This document shows, piece by piece, positions 31,467 through 42,820 of a stretch of DNA of 64,000 bases. The stretch is taken from assembly GCA_024867545.1 (NCBI GenBank), contig JANFNE010000010.1:1200703-1264702 (forward strand). Reading direction: 5' to 3'. The notes under the pieces are model-generated. The model worked only from the letters and a program-made list of their open reading frames with translations. It ran no database searches and was not told the DNA's origin. The first letter of the stretch is position 1; each line of letters starts with the position of its first letter. Position numbers and translations under genes: made by a program. The DNA is from Phytopythium helicoides (Eukaryota > Oomycota > Peronosporomycetes > Pythiales > Pythiaceae).

Positions 31467-32572
31467 AGTTTACGATCCGTAATAAGAGGTGCATATTTAA
31501 CTTTGATTACATAAAATGCATCATTTTTTATGGATTTACGTATTTTGCCGCCGTTTTGCAAGCGTTTGCAGCGAGGGAAAGCTTTGCGTCACCTCGGTGT
31601 TGAATCCACCACTCGAAAATAAAATCAGATGCATGCGCGCTGGAGGAATTGAGCAATAGATAATTGAGGCTCTGAGCGTTTGCGTGATAATGCCTGAGTG
31701 ACATGTCTAACTGTCCGCAAGCAATCACGAGGTTCTGATGACAGATGAGTATGGCAAGAAACGACCAACGAACAAATTTTCGAGAAGCAAAGCAAGCACA
31801 CCATAAATATCATTGCGTATCATCACACCTCCGACCGTGTGGGTGTCACGTGTGCAACGACACTGTACCGGTTATCTGGTACGGTGCTTGCCTCTCGCCA
31901 GAGCTCGCCGCTAAAGGGAAATGGGTGGCTGTGGAGCAGCCATGGCCATTCCCTGGTGCTGCCCCACGTTCTATACTAATAAATCGATGCACTTTGGATC
32001 CAACCATCTCCTCACTACCCGCTCCTTCTCATCCTTTCACCTACTGGCTTCTACAGACCGGCGGACCGTGTCGGACCTATACCAATCCAGCAGTACACAT
32101 TTTACAAAGAGAAATTACGATCAGTTTGCATTTGGTTGGACAGACGATAAATAAAACCTCGACAGGTTTTTTCAGAAACACGTAGCTGTCATCAGCTCGG
32201 GCTGCCGACAGAGCGTTCTGTAGCTCATTCTGCTTTTTTTTTCCTTCGAACCCCCCAAGCCAAGCTCCGCTGAGCTGCCCGTTGTCTAATTTGCGCGCGG
32301 TGCCTGCCTCCTCTCCCCCCACCCCATCCAGCACTCGCGGACCTCGTTAGTTGAGCGCCGGGCCTTCGGGTCCGGAGGGTGCTGGTTTGATTCCATCTGC
32401 GTGTATCATTCGTTCAGCACAGCAAGGAGGAAGCGAAGCGATCGTGAGCGTACAAGCATTCATAGATTGGGATTAACTGCGGAAAGGTGGTTGGCAATGC
32501 AGCACCGTGGCTTTTCTTCCCCTCACGGATGTAAGCTTAGCGTAGTGCTGCAGCGTTAAGCATTTTACGCGT
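31467..32572. other. AT-richer intergenic region at the core/subtelomere boundary
   Basis: About 1.1 kb with lower GC than the upstream 31 kb and no supported coding sequence. The only structured item is a possible tRNA-derived fragment listed separately. Confidence 0.5.
32345..32400 (+). repeat. Possible tRNA-derived SINE head (A/B-box-like)
   Basis: TTAGTTGAGCGCC resembles an RNA polymerase III A box, and ~40 bp further on GGTTTGATTCC matches the B-box consensus GGTTCGANTCC at ten of eleven positions. The flanks do not fold into an acceptor stem and the anticodon arm pairs poorly, so it is not a functional tRNA. A degenerate SINE head is the simplest reading. Confidence 0.35.
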
Positions 32573-33233
32573 CTAGTAGCTTTGAATAACTGTTAACTCT
32601 AATAAATGCAATTTGCATCCCCCAAACACGGTGTGTATTAACCCTCTGTGTCGTTCTGTATCGTTTAACGGGTTGTCCTCAACGGCTTCATCCTTGATGA
32701 ACTTCTTGCGAACGATGGCGCGACGCTCCTTGTAAAACGCGATGACAAGTTCCTTCGATATTTTGGTCCACTGCTCCCACGCTGGCTTCCAGTCGACGAG
32801 GGAGGACGTGGTGCCCTCCAGGCGGATCTCTCGGAGAATGCGGCAATTCCTCTAGGACGGTCGTGGCTGCAGCATCTGGCTCAACGCAAAGATCCCCTTC
32901 CGCTTCGTCAATGTTGGCTTCGGCTTCGGCTTTCGCTTCTTCAGCTTGAGCTTTGACTTCATCAGTGTGCTCTCCGGTGTCATCTTCTGCAACCTGCCAC
33001 GCCTTGAGGTATTCAAGGTTGAGCTTCTTTTGCATGATAGCCAGTGCAGGGAACATGACGTTCAGCGCCTCTTCGAGTCCCGCACGCGACTGAGTCAGCG
33101 TCATTGTGAGTCGGAGATGTCGCAGCGCCTCGGAACTCACCCGGTACTTGTACGGCGTGAACAGGCGAATCCAGAGGATCAGAAACTCCTTGAGCGAGCC
33201 GATTGGGCTGGGCGGCGGTCGATTGATCGCCAT
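32573..33233 (-). pseudogene. Frameshifted unknown gene (~200 residues)
   Basis: From ATG 33233 the minus strand reads MAINRPPPSPIGSLKEFLIL and a helical region (RHLRLTMTLTQSRAGLEEAL; NVMFPALAIMQKKLNLEYLK), then an acidic Ala/Glu stretch. At about 32841-32843 the frame breaks. One base fewer in the GCGGC run would join it to a clearly protein-like segment (RILREIRLEGTTSSLVDWKP, then WEQWTKISKELVIAFYKERR) that ends near 32573. I do not recognise the family; a domesticated or mobile-element origin is possible. Either a decayed gene or a one-base sequence error. Confidence 0.5.
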
Positions 33234-34983
33234 TTTGGACTTGGAGGAGGCTTGCGCTTGTGCTTGGTGATGGAAAGTTCGAGTCGTACGACTGTGCAGC
33301 ACCTGAAAACACCGAGTCGAACAACGCTGCGTTTGCACGAACTCTACGAGTCAAAGCAAAGAGATGACACTAGAGCAGATCGGTGAATCTCGTGAAGATG
33401 AAACAATACCGTAGTATGCAAATGTAAGCCTCGATGATAGCGTTCTTGATGTGCGAGAGGAGACAGTTTCTGGTCGTTCTGTGCAGCGACCGTACGCAAC
33501 CCACACCGCAGGACGGCCATTGAGCTGTGATGAAAATTTTCGCTCTTCACACCACGGCGTGCTTGCGGGAAGTGAAGTCCCCACATTGGCCTATGTAGTT
33601 CCCCTCACGTAGTGTCCCCAGAACAATCTTGGCTGCACATGACTGCCAGTCTGCCACGGCCCTTTCTGATACCGCACCAGACAGCAGTGTCATTCTGCAC
33701 CGTAGAATACATGTAAAAACATACAAAGGCCCAATCATACAACACACACTCCAATCATACCTCTCCACTTAGAGTATCTCTAAAAGGGAAGGATATCTTC
33801 GCGAACCAGTATTCATAGGGTGAAACTCTGTCAACCGTTTCCATTTCAAACCCCACACAGAGCCCAACTCCAGAGTTGCAAGTTTGTCGATACTTGCAAA
33901 CGCCGCGCCTAGTCATGGATGTAGCAATCAACATGACTCTCTGCGCGGAATAGGCTGATATGGTGGTCAAAACATGCATCGTCATAGCGGAATCACTCTT
34001 AGCGAAAGCTACCGCACACACATGTAGTCGTCCTTCTAAACCCTAGAGGTCATATTCGCGAAGGGTCATACGTGCGACTTACACAAAGGTGAGCAACTCC
34101 ACTTGGAGAGCTCTAGGAGATATCATACAGACACATCCTACACCGGGCACCAATCTTTCCCCTGATAACTTGTTGACGAGAGGCAGCACCGTCATCACTT
34201 CAGTATCTCACAACATACACTGACCTCTCGCCAGGAATCTTATCCACTAAGAATACCACTTACGGGAGAATTCTCTAAACGTATAGCCATGCATACATGA
34301 ATGATGCAGATCTATCCGTACAAAGACTCCGCGCTTGCGCGTATTGTGTCCAATCACTAATACCTTCATCTTCCTCGCTGCCTACCGGGACTTACTCCAA
34401 ACACAAAGATATACCCCGACGGGACACATGCACTAATCATCGTTTAAAACGCTTGGCGCACGTACCCTTGTACTGTGCCGAAGCAGACTTGTGTGTGTAA
34501 TAACGAAATTGGGCAGCCGTGAGATGGCAACAATGACGTTGCCCGCTTAGCAAAGGTTAACTTGCAATCGTCTTCGCAAGACGCGTCATTTTGTAGTCAT
34601 TAACCCAACCACTCGCTCGATCTTGATCCGAAGCTGGCTCTAGAAGAAATTGAACGCATCTTTTTCGGGCACTAACCTTTGCGATCCCGAGAAGGGAGTC
34701 AACAGATTCATACCTGTCGATCCATTCACCACGCATCACGTCGGGGCAGCAAAGGGTAATATTTAATACCTATTATTCTGACACTGAAGTGCTATTTTCA
34801 GCGCAACGCAAAACTAAATAGCTGCTACACACTTTGACAGCCTGCTGCTTTGTGACAGGTTTTCAGTATCCTAAGATCTTTTACCACACAAATGTGTTAC
34901 AAGTCTTTAGGACTGCTGGACACCATACGTTTCCCCTGACTTTCCTAGACCACTTTGAGATATATTGTCACACGGCTCCAAGC
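33234..34983. other. Subtelomeric region without recognisable genes
   Basis: About 1.75 kb of roughly 45% GC. Short open frames only, none with domain-like content. It could hold old LTR or MULE termini, but I find no matching repeats inside the window. Confidence 0.4.
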
Positions 34984-36943
34984 ATGGATCCGGGTGAAGG
35001 TGGCAGTACCACCATTATCGAGGATGCAGGAGGGGCGAACATGACGGTCTCTTCCCCATCCGTCGAGGTCGTCGCCATCTCAATTTCGGCAATCAAGTTG
35101 ACAGCTAAGACGGTGATAGGGAATCGAGCAGTGATGCCGATGACAATGGAAGCAGCGGCGAGCGACTCATTATCCAGGATAACAGCTTCAATGGTGTTTT
35201 TGGGTCTGGTTTCTGTAACCAGAGTGGCCAGGGACGCCCTGTCTATCGTAGTCGCAGACCTCGTCGATGTAGCTCCAGCGAATCCAGCAACGACAGCTGG
35301 ATGATCGGGCGGCGCCGTTTACGCAGTATTAGTAGGAACCGAAGTCCTCCACCACGCCATTTTAGTCGGTGATCAAGTATTCATCGAAGAAGCGCCAGCA
35401 CTTCCAGTGAAGCTAGCTTGGACCTTCGGCAACCAAGCAATGACGAAGGTAACCCGAGCTCAGCCAGCGGTCATATGCGATCGAGCGAGTCCGAAGAAAC
35501 GACAATGCTGGAATACGACATTGACAGCGATCCTGAACGCAGCGACAGCGATATCTTTCTTGAGTGGGCTAACCGAAGACGCTGCACCAACCGTGATACG
35601 TTTTTGGAAGTCACCGATCCCTCAGATCCTCGGATGGATAATCTCATTGTTCTTGACACATTTCTTCGTGCGCGTGGAAATCATGAAGACGATTCGTTAG
35701 GTGTGATTGTTACGTCTCGTCGGGTGTTCCACAATGTTGCGATAGCTGTCTTAGCCTCAAGAAGCGAACTTCTCTGCGCGACAGATGGAACTTACAAACT
35801 TCACTTTAGTGGATTGGCTGTGGAAGTGAGGTGGTCACTAAGGCACGTGGCAAGTACGTTCACAGGTTTATTCCGTGGGCTTACATGTTCGTTCGCAGCG
35901 AGACAACAGCAGCATATGCAAAAGAGTTTCAGGTTATTCGAGCTTGTGCACTTAAATTCCTTGCCGCCGAAGCTCATGTCGCGTATGGAAGCTTGGATCA
36001 CAGTGAAGCTATTGCTACAGCATTTGAGCAAGTGTGACCGGACATTTGTCTGCTTAATTGTTGGCCTCATCTTGCACGTCAGGCATGAAAGAAGCGCTTA
36101 CTGCTGAATGACACTGACATGTACGACGCGATGATCAAACCACAATTCCAGCTCCTCCAAGCTGCTCGCACTCACGCTCAGTTTATCAAGATGAATGAGA
36201 TCGTCACTAAAAACGGGATCGACAACATCGAGCCTGAGTACGTTGAATGGTTGCAATTGGTGTATTTGAGTGAGCGATGGAGGCGTTGGCACATTAGCAG
36301 TGCTAGAATTGGAGGGGTTATTCCAAGTCAGCAAGGTATCGAATCCCACCATGCTGTCATTAAGCGTCAATGCACCACCAGCAATAGAGCATCGGCCAGC
36401 ACTGGGATGGATGCGATTCTGCCACAAATTCTTCGATACGACGGAGAAAATCTCTGTGTTGAGAGGATCAGCCGCAATGGTGAGGGAACAATTCCTAGTG
36501 GTGCGATGTCGAAGGCTCTTCAGTTGCTAGCAAACCCACGCAAATATCTTCGTGTTTACTCAGGCAAGGGTAACTTCAGACAACTTACAACGATAGTTTT
36601 CAATAGCACGCGGCACATTGTCGGTGGAAATATAATTCACGGAGCCGAAGTCGACGCCAAACGAACAAAGCGCTTCCTCAACTCTCTTACGGGACGGATT
36701 CCTAGAAATGTGACTGCTACTGAGCTGCAATACGAAGTGTTGTCTCTGCATCGTGTTCAAATTCTTGCTGGACCTCGTGCTACACGAGTTGAACTAACCC
36801 TAATTTGGGAAAGAGCTGACATGCTTCAAGTACGAGGATCATATTCATGCGCTTGCGCCGGATTCATTCAGTCAGGTTGGATGTGCTCACACGTTCTGCA
36901 TGTAGATCCTAACCTCATGACTGCTTCTGTGGCGTGTATGTAA
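34984..36943 (+). pseudogene. Decayed MULE (Mutator-like) transposase with SWIM zinc finger
   Basis: Three frame segments line up as one transposase. The first (frame through 35420-35826) contains DTFLRARGNHEDDSLGVIV and LCATDGTYKLHFSG, the ATDGTYK hallmark of MULE cores. After a frameshift near 35826 comes KYVHRFIPWAYMFVRSETT and ALKFLAAEAHVAYGSLDHSE, the catalytic-core region. Two in-frame TGA codons follow at about 36035-36037 and 36089-36091, where TGG and CGA would fit. The last segment (36119-36943) ends with a SWIM finger, YSCACAGFIQSGWMCSHVL (CxC…CxH). The N-terminal part has a further frame change near 35139. Stops plus frameshifts mean the copy is dead. Terminal inverted repeats were not found. 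Confidence 0.8.
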
Positions 36944-37232
36944 TAGATAGCTAGCATCGTAAGAGGAACAAAACAAAAACAAAAAGAGAGAGCCGCAATA
37001 GAAAAATACAAACAAACGTGCTCTCAAAGTTGGTGTTCCTTTACTCTGACTTCAATGTCCCATCTCTTCAGCATCCGAACCTATTGTGCAAATGTGGCGC
37101 TTGTGCTCGAACTATTGATTTACCATTTACTGTCAATTTCGAAAGTTAGTTTGACACTATTCAAATCGTAATTGCTCAAGAACAAAATTGCATGAAAAAA
37201 CAAGTCAATTATACAACGTTTAGCTACTCCTG
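36944..37232. other. Non-coding spacer after the MULE relic
   Basis: A/C-rich sequence (including an AACAAAACAAAAACAAAAAG tract near 36964) with no gene. Confidence 0.4.
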
Positions 37233-37956
37233 CTACTCCTGCTTCTTGGAGATCGCCTCGATCCGGTAGATGCCGTCGATGTGCTCGAAGAAGCCGTTCA
37301 GAATGTTTGCATCGTTCTCGAAGTACCTGTACTCGTCGGAGTCGATGAATGTCAGCGAACCCGCGACATTGTCCCGCCCAATACAGTGGAACGCCCGCTT
37401 GGCTTGGCCAGGCCGCCGACCGATGATTAGCATCCACGGATGATGCGCCTCGACGATGCGCTCCCCACGAAGCTTCTTGGTGCACCGGAATCGACCAGTC
37501 TTCGTCACCCAGCGCAGCTCGTACCCCTCTTGCTGCAGGGCCAAGTGCAGCGCGTGCATGAAGTACTGTACTTCACGCAGCCCTGGTCCACCTTCAGCTC
37601 TGCCTTGCGCAACAACTTGAGGATGGCCTCAATCTTGGCTTGAGTTAGGAGGTCCGACTGCTGCATTGCGTTGTTGACGGATAGCATCCTACATAGTGAG
37701 TATCGAATGCTGTAGTCGCCTTGATGCTGGACTTTGAGCCTGTTCTTCGCGCGAGTCTGTGGCGGCATCCTTCTGTAGAAAACGGGGGTAGATGTGTCAG
37801 CAACCCATGGCATACCGGAGCCAAGTCATAATTCATGACAATCCCGTCAGGTACACAGCCATCGTGGGACATCGACAATTGCATGCTGACCTTTACGTCG
37901 TAGGGCAAAAGTGAGGATTCTAGCTTGCAAAACGGAGGCGGAGCTGCAATTTCCAC
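37233..37956 (-). pseudogene. Broken unknown gene, repeat-associated
   Basis: The 3' part (37559-37233) is protein-like: MHALHLALQQEGYELRWVTK, then HHPWMLIIGRRPGQAKRAFH, CIGRDNVAGSLTFIDSDEYR, ending SKKQE. Just upstream another frame (KIEAILKLLRKAELKVDQG) would join it if one base near 37582 were removed, and a third frame lies further 5'. The AFHCIG…FIDSDE spacing recalls the His-Asp pair of papain-fold peptidases, but that is a weak impression. Probably an oomycete multicopy family in decay; the function is not recognised. Confidence 0.4.
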
Positions 37957-38959
37957 CTCAAAACTGATGTTTTACGGTATAGACATTGCGGGATTCATTT
38001 TTCAACATATGTGCGTGTCTACAGAGCTAGTAATTGCACGGTGCCGCAATATTGTCTAGGGCGCTAAATTCAACCATGTGCGCTGCTAAAACCCGTGCAA
38101 ACAATTCTTAACGCACTCGTCGAGAAATGCTGTGATGTGATTGGCTGGCTGTAAACTCGCTCTTTGACTGATACATGGCCAGGCCAAAAGGAGCCGCGCT
38201 ATCGTACATACATAATTTAAAATATTTTTGGTGCACCAGCCGCTACAGTATTTTTGCATACCGAACTGTACAGTATACAGTACAGTTCAACGCGCGACCC
38301 ACAGGGTCGCGCCGCGAGTCGCGCGGTGTTCTTGGTCAAAGCGCACAGTGTTGCTAATGCGCCGCGAGCGTTTCGCGGTGGGGACAGGAGGTCCGTGCCA
38401 GCGACGACATGCTCGATGCGGACGGCGGCATGACTCAGGTGTGTGGGAATGCACTGGACTAACATTTTTGGCGTGGATGTATTAACAGTTCTTACAGTGT
38501 GTCAACAGATTTTCAGTTTCCTCAGCGCTGAGGAATCAGGTATTAATGAGCACCTGGACAGCAAATGCCAAAATGGGAGGAGCAGCCTAAACTTGAGACG
38601 AGAGCCATGGTACTCTTGCAACATGGAAATGGTTGGCTGAGGAGGATATGACACACGTTTTTGTAGCCGTCTGTCTACAAACGAGATTTTTTCCAAGGTT
38701 CGACTGGTAATCAGATGAATAACCCTAAACCCTACACGTACCTGCAGTTTAGGATACGTTTGGAATGAATGGCTGGAACTCAAGAACATCCGCAAGGCCG
38801 ATAATCTGAATTCTCTTCGACTTTTGCCGTCTCTTTTACTCTCTCTCTCTCGCTCTCGCCTTCCTCCCGCTCTCCCACTTCCACAAAATGCAGACCGATT
38901 CGGGCAAAAGTGTATCGATGCAAACAGATTCGGTCATGGACACCTTCGCAGGATTTAAA
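37957..38959. other. Non-coding region with clustered palindromes and a CT microsatellite
   Basis: No gene is seen. It contains two adjacent palindromes (38263-38312, listed separately) and a pyrimidine microsatellite of CT units at about 38838-38853. Confidence 0.4.
38263..38312. repeat. Two adjacent perfect-arm hairpins
   Basis: GAACTGTAC (38263-38271) is the inverse of GTACAGTTC (38280-38288). Immediately after, GCGCGACCC (38292-38300) pairs perfectly with GGGTCGCGC (38304-38312) across a 3-nt ACA loop. More CG-rich inverted sequence follows. This could be the end of a MITE or foldback element. Confidence 0.5.
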
Positions 38960-40351
38960 TCCGCGCGAGCTCAAAAAAAAAATCTTGATGTGGACTACAT
39001 CCAGCTCACTTCCAAGAACCTGAGGCTTCTTTTGTAGATCAATCGGATAGAATTTACGGTTGGATCGTTCGCCCGGAAGCACGAAGATATGCTGCTACTG
39101 GCATACAACCCTGGCTGGGTGTATGTTGGAATATATTACAAGACCCTCATTGTCGAGAATCTCAGCAAACTTTGGTTCCAAGCTCGAGGCAATCGCTCAC
39201 CAAAATCAGCTTCTCAACACGATTTGAAAACTCTCTGCTCAAGATTTGGTCGACATTCTATTGAAGATCGAACTCAAACAAGTTGTTTTTATCGACTACG
39301 GAATGAAGTCGAAGCTCTCTTCTTTTCGCTGGATTAGCGACTTATCAAGCTATTTATATTGCGAAGTGGTTCTCGACATCAGGGACGAGTTCAATGCTGG
39401 TCCCTGATCGATGGCTCTTGTTCGATCGGGGTCTTTGATGCTCCCTCAAGACATCCCAGGGTTTTTAAATTGAGAATATCCCACCCTTCTTTGGCGCGCA
39501 AGTAAACCCGCTATTCTTTGGAACAGTTAGGTAGATCAACAGATAAGCCCCCAATACCCGAATCGTCCAAGCCAAGGTTTATTCCAAGATCCATCACATC
39601 CACATGGTGACAGTCGAGACAGATATCAGCTTCCAAATTTAATCAAGCAGCTTCGCCGAAGCGATGTAAATCTTTTGAAGATTCGAGAGGTGTATAACAA
39701 TCCGGTAACCCATCGCGTGGAAATTCGCCTCAAGATTGGGCAATTTTCTCGCATTCCAAGCCTCTTTGATCACGAATACAGCTTCATCAAATCGAAGGCC
39801 CAGATCTGAATATGAATTTGAGGACATGAGTGAGCTGTGTCACGTCCAAACACTATTTCGTGGATCACTCACCATATACTTTGATATCTCTTCTTCCTCA
39901 TTAGTGATTAGCAATGATGAACTTATATCTGCACTATACAATGCTGTTAATCATGTAATCAATTTGAAAAACAACATTCGTGATGAGAGATACGTCCGGT
40001 CCGGTTGTCTCCTTCGCTTGGTAGGTCGAGATGGGGCCGAACGGCTGAAGTCATGCTTCCCACATCAGAAAATGTTGAAAAGGTTCTCCCATAAATATCT
40101 AAGGACATTGGAGTGTACGACTTGCAGCACTATGATAATTTGTCTTCAATTGTCAAAGCGTACATGGTACAATTTCATAAAAAAAAGGCTAAGTGAATTA
40201 TGCTCCGCAGGATTGTAGTCAATTTTGGAACCGAACTTGAAGTCGTAGGAATGAACCATTTACAAGAGCAATCAACCAATTCGTCTCCATACTTTGGATA
40301 TCTGATCAAGGCACTGCGTTCAAGACAAGTCTCCTGACATTAACTGATTGC
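38960..40351 (+). pseudogene. Probable 5' part of the RecQ-like helicase relic
   Basis: Interrupted protein-like segments in plus frames (for example EDMLLLAYNPGWVYVGIYYK; NDELISALYNAVNHVINLKN) precede the helicase core with the same orientation and the same AT-rich decayed texture. They may be the long non-helicase N-terminal region typical of telomere-linked helicases, but no motif proves it. Confidence 0.3.
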
Positions 40352-41662
40352 ATGCTACGACACCAGCAGCAAAGTAATGTCCCATTGGAATCCATTAATG
40401 CATTTTATAACGTTGTTCTTGCTCTCGCAACCCCTCCCTTGACTATCGAAGTATATAATTCAGCGTGGTGTGTACTTTTACTTTCACTTAATATCAGCGG
40501 CAAAGAGTACACATTTAAGGACGCCCGACACGTTACACAGCCGATAGCCACTTGCCAGTACTGGATCCGCGCACGCATACTTATGGAGATGGCAAAGCAG
40601 ATCTGGAACCTAGATGCTTCTCAACTAACGTATGAAAAGATTGAGTTTCTTAAAATATACTCGCGCAAAAATGGTTATAACACACCACTTCTTCAACTAC
40701 GGCAGACAATGAGACTTACTTCGTCCGTTTCAGCTGATGAGCCTGTAAAGCCACATTTGATTGTTGTCGGAAATGGGTTGGGGACGCAGCCCCATCACGA
40801 CCAATCACCAACCAGCATTCCCATTGAGTGGCCAAGGCGCCTTGCGCCATGGCTCCTAATAAAACAGTTGACTTTACTTCCTCAAGACCAAGGTGTGAGT
40901 CGATAACGGGTGGGCCGTTACAATTTTAGAATGTACGACCGATTTTATTGCTGTGTTTCCGACGGGGCATGGAATACCACTTCTCTTCCTGGCAGCTGCT
41001 GTTGACAATGCAATGAAAACAATCGTTGTGGTAGCACCTTTGAAAATGTTTATCGAAGGGCATATCGCGACTTGCCAGCCCTATAATGTGAGAAGTGTGC
41101 AATAGACTTCGAAAAATAAAGCGCGCAATCCTTCATCTATCCTATTTGTTTCAGCAGAACATACAACTACAGATGCGTTTGGAACTTATCTCAGAACACT
41201 TTCGATAAGAGATTTGCTACTTTCTGTCTTCATTGATGAAATTCATCTCCTACTATCTGAATTTCGGCCACGATTGCAAGACCTTACACACTTAGCTACA
41301 GTTAACCACCCACTGATTGGAATGACGGCATCAATTCGTCCAGATGGTGTAAGTCAGCTCAGCAAACCCTGCGGATAAAGTTCGAGCTTGTGCGCTTGCC
41401 AACTGTGCGACCAAATATACTATACCAAATAGTAATTGCTCCGGACATCAACCAAACTCTCATAGACACGATATAATCTTTCTTGTCTAATGATCGTGGT
41501 TCCCGAGCTGTAATATACACAATGACAAAGGCAGACGTGAACGCTATACAAGTGCATTTGTCAAAATCCGGTAGCCTGACTGCAATTCTTCACTCTGACT
41601 TGCCCGACCAAGAAAAAATACGACAACCCAACGATTAGGTGAGAGGGCCAAATCGAGTAATG
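40352..41662 (+). pseudogene. RecQ-like subtelomeric helicase relic, 5' portion (split by retrotransposon)
   Basis: Helicase motifs occur in order. Motif I region FIAVFPTGHGIPLLF (40944-40988) has the Walker Lys replaced (HGIP instead of GKS). VVVAPLK follows, then SILFVSAEHTTTDAFGTYL. Motif II SVFIDEIHLLLSEF carries DEIH at 41235-41246, and motif III is GMTAS. Then come VRLPTVRPNILYQIV, AVIYTMTKADVNAIQVHL and AILHSDLPDQEK (helicase C-terminal lobe). In-frame stops occur at about 41104 (where Trp would fit), 41374, 41474 and 41636. The frame reaches NRVM at 41662, exactly where the LTR element begins, and resumes at 56378. The DEIH…FRPRLQDL pattern is that of telomere-linked RecQ helicases (TLH) of fungi. 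Confidence 0.82.
41659..41662. repeat. Target site duplication, left copy (AATG)
   Basis: AATG abuts the left LTR (TGTGATG…) and is repeated at 56374-56377 right after the other LTR (…TCACA). Confidence 0.9.
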
Positions 41663-42651
41663 TGTGATGCGGCGCCGGAGCTCATGACCACTCACAGCCG
41701 CCGCGAGGCGAGCTGGAGGGTGGACGGTAGGCGGTGTGCGGCGACTCGAGGGGTTGATCCCTCGAGCGCGCTCCCGCGACGGATCCCGGTGCCTCTCCTG
41801 AGAAAGAGAAGGCTCCCTTCACCGCCTGGCAGTACCGGAGCGTTGTGATCCCCGTATAACCGTCCGGGAGATCGGGAGTCCTAAACGAGCGCGTGTAGAG
41901 CTCGAGCGGTTGGTGCAGGCGCGGTTCTTCGCGTACCTGCTGAACGACAAACAATATTAGTACACACACAAGGCTCCTCTAGCTGGTTTCAGCTAGGGAG
42001 CCCTCAGGCGGATGAATACACTCTACGGAGACTCCGCTGGATCTCCGTGAGGGGCTGACCGCTCCACTAACGCGGTTCAGCCTACGGGGGGTCTCTTGAC
42101 CTCTTTTGGGGGCTCTCTTGGCCTCTTCTTCTTCTTACAATATGGAGTCGGTTATCCCACCAGACGTATCGCCACACACTAAGGCGAACGTCCAGCAGGG
42201 CCGAGCATATGGAATCAATATGCACGTGTACGCGTTGTGAGCGCGGGCACGTACCTTATCGAGCTTGGGTTGAGGGGGGAATGCACGCGATGACCTCTCC
42301 AGACTCTCCGGGGTCGAAAACCCCAGAGGAGCTGGTCTCCTTGACGCGCGCGGTTGAGGGAGAAAGCGGAAGTCTGTATTGGTTGTTTAGTAGTCTTTCC
42401 TACCTCTGATCCTTAATACTTGCCACTCCACAGATAGAGGGATGATTTTTGAACCTACGGAGCTGCCCCGATTTCTACAGAGACTGGCTCCTTGTGAACC
42501 CATCCACTGGTACCCTTTTTCGGGTACAGCGGTCACTGCCTAGGGGGAATCCCCCCTAGGGCACTATCACGAGCGTATATTGAAGTGTGCTACACTACAG
42601 AGACCCGGCGTCTGTGACATGTGCCACAATTTCTGCGCGCGCTTCATCACA
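41663..42651 (-). repeat. LTR (element's 3' LTR)
   Basis: 989 bp, TGTGATGCGG…CTTCATCACA as read on the plus strand. It contains three GC-rich hairpins at 41972-42002, 42025-42048 and 42053-42082, a palindromic CCTAGGGGG…CCCCCCTAGG near 42538-42562, and a GTACCC…GGGTAC hairpin near 42508. Confidence 0.95.
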
Positions 42652-42820
42652 ACCGCCCCGTTGGCCGGTGCGAGCTGTAGTGAGCGCGGCAGTCGAGAAC
42701 TGCAGCTCACGGGCCAAGCCAGCAGCGCGCGCGCGCACAAGTCCAGGCGCACCGCACCGCAGCGTGCTACTTGGGTCCTCGTCGGCTGCGCCCCGTCGTC
42801 CCCGTGCTGTCCGCCCGCCG

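Noticed and set aside
32345..32400. Functional tRNA-Pro (TTCGGGT anticodon-loop look-alike)
   Set aside because: The stems flanking TTCGGGT do not pair and there is no acceptor stem.
41104..41160. Intron in the helicase between two motif segments
   Set aside because: The segment reads in frame as helicase-like sequence with one stop where Trp would fit, so decay explains it better than splicing.
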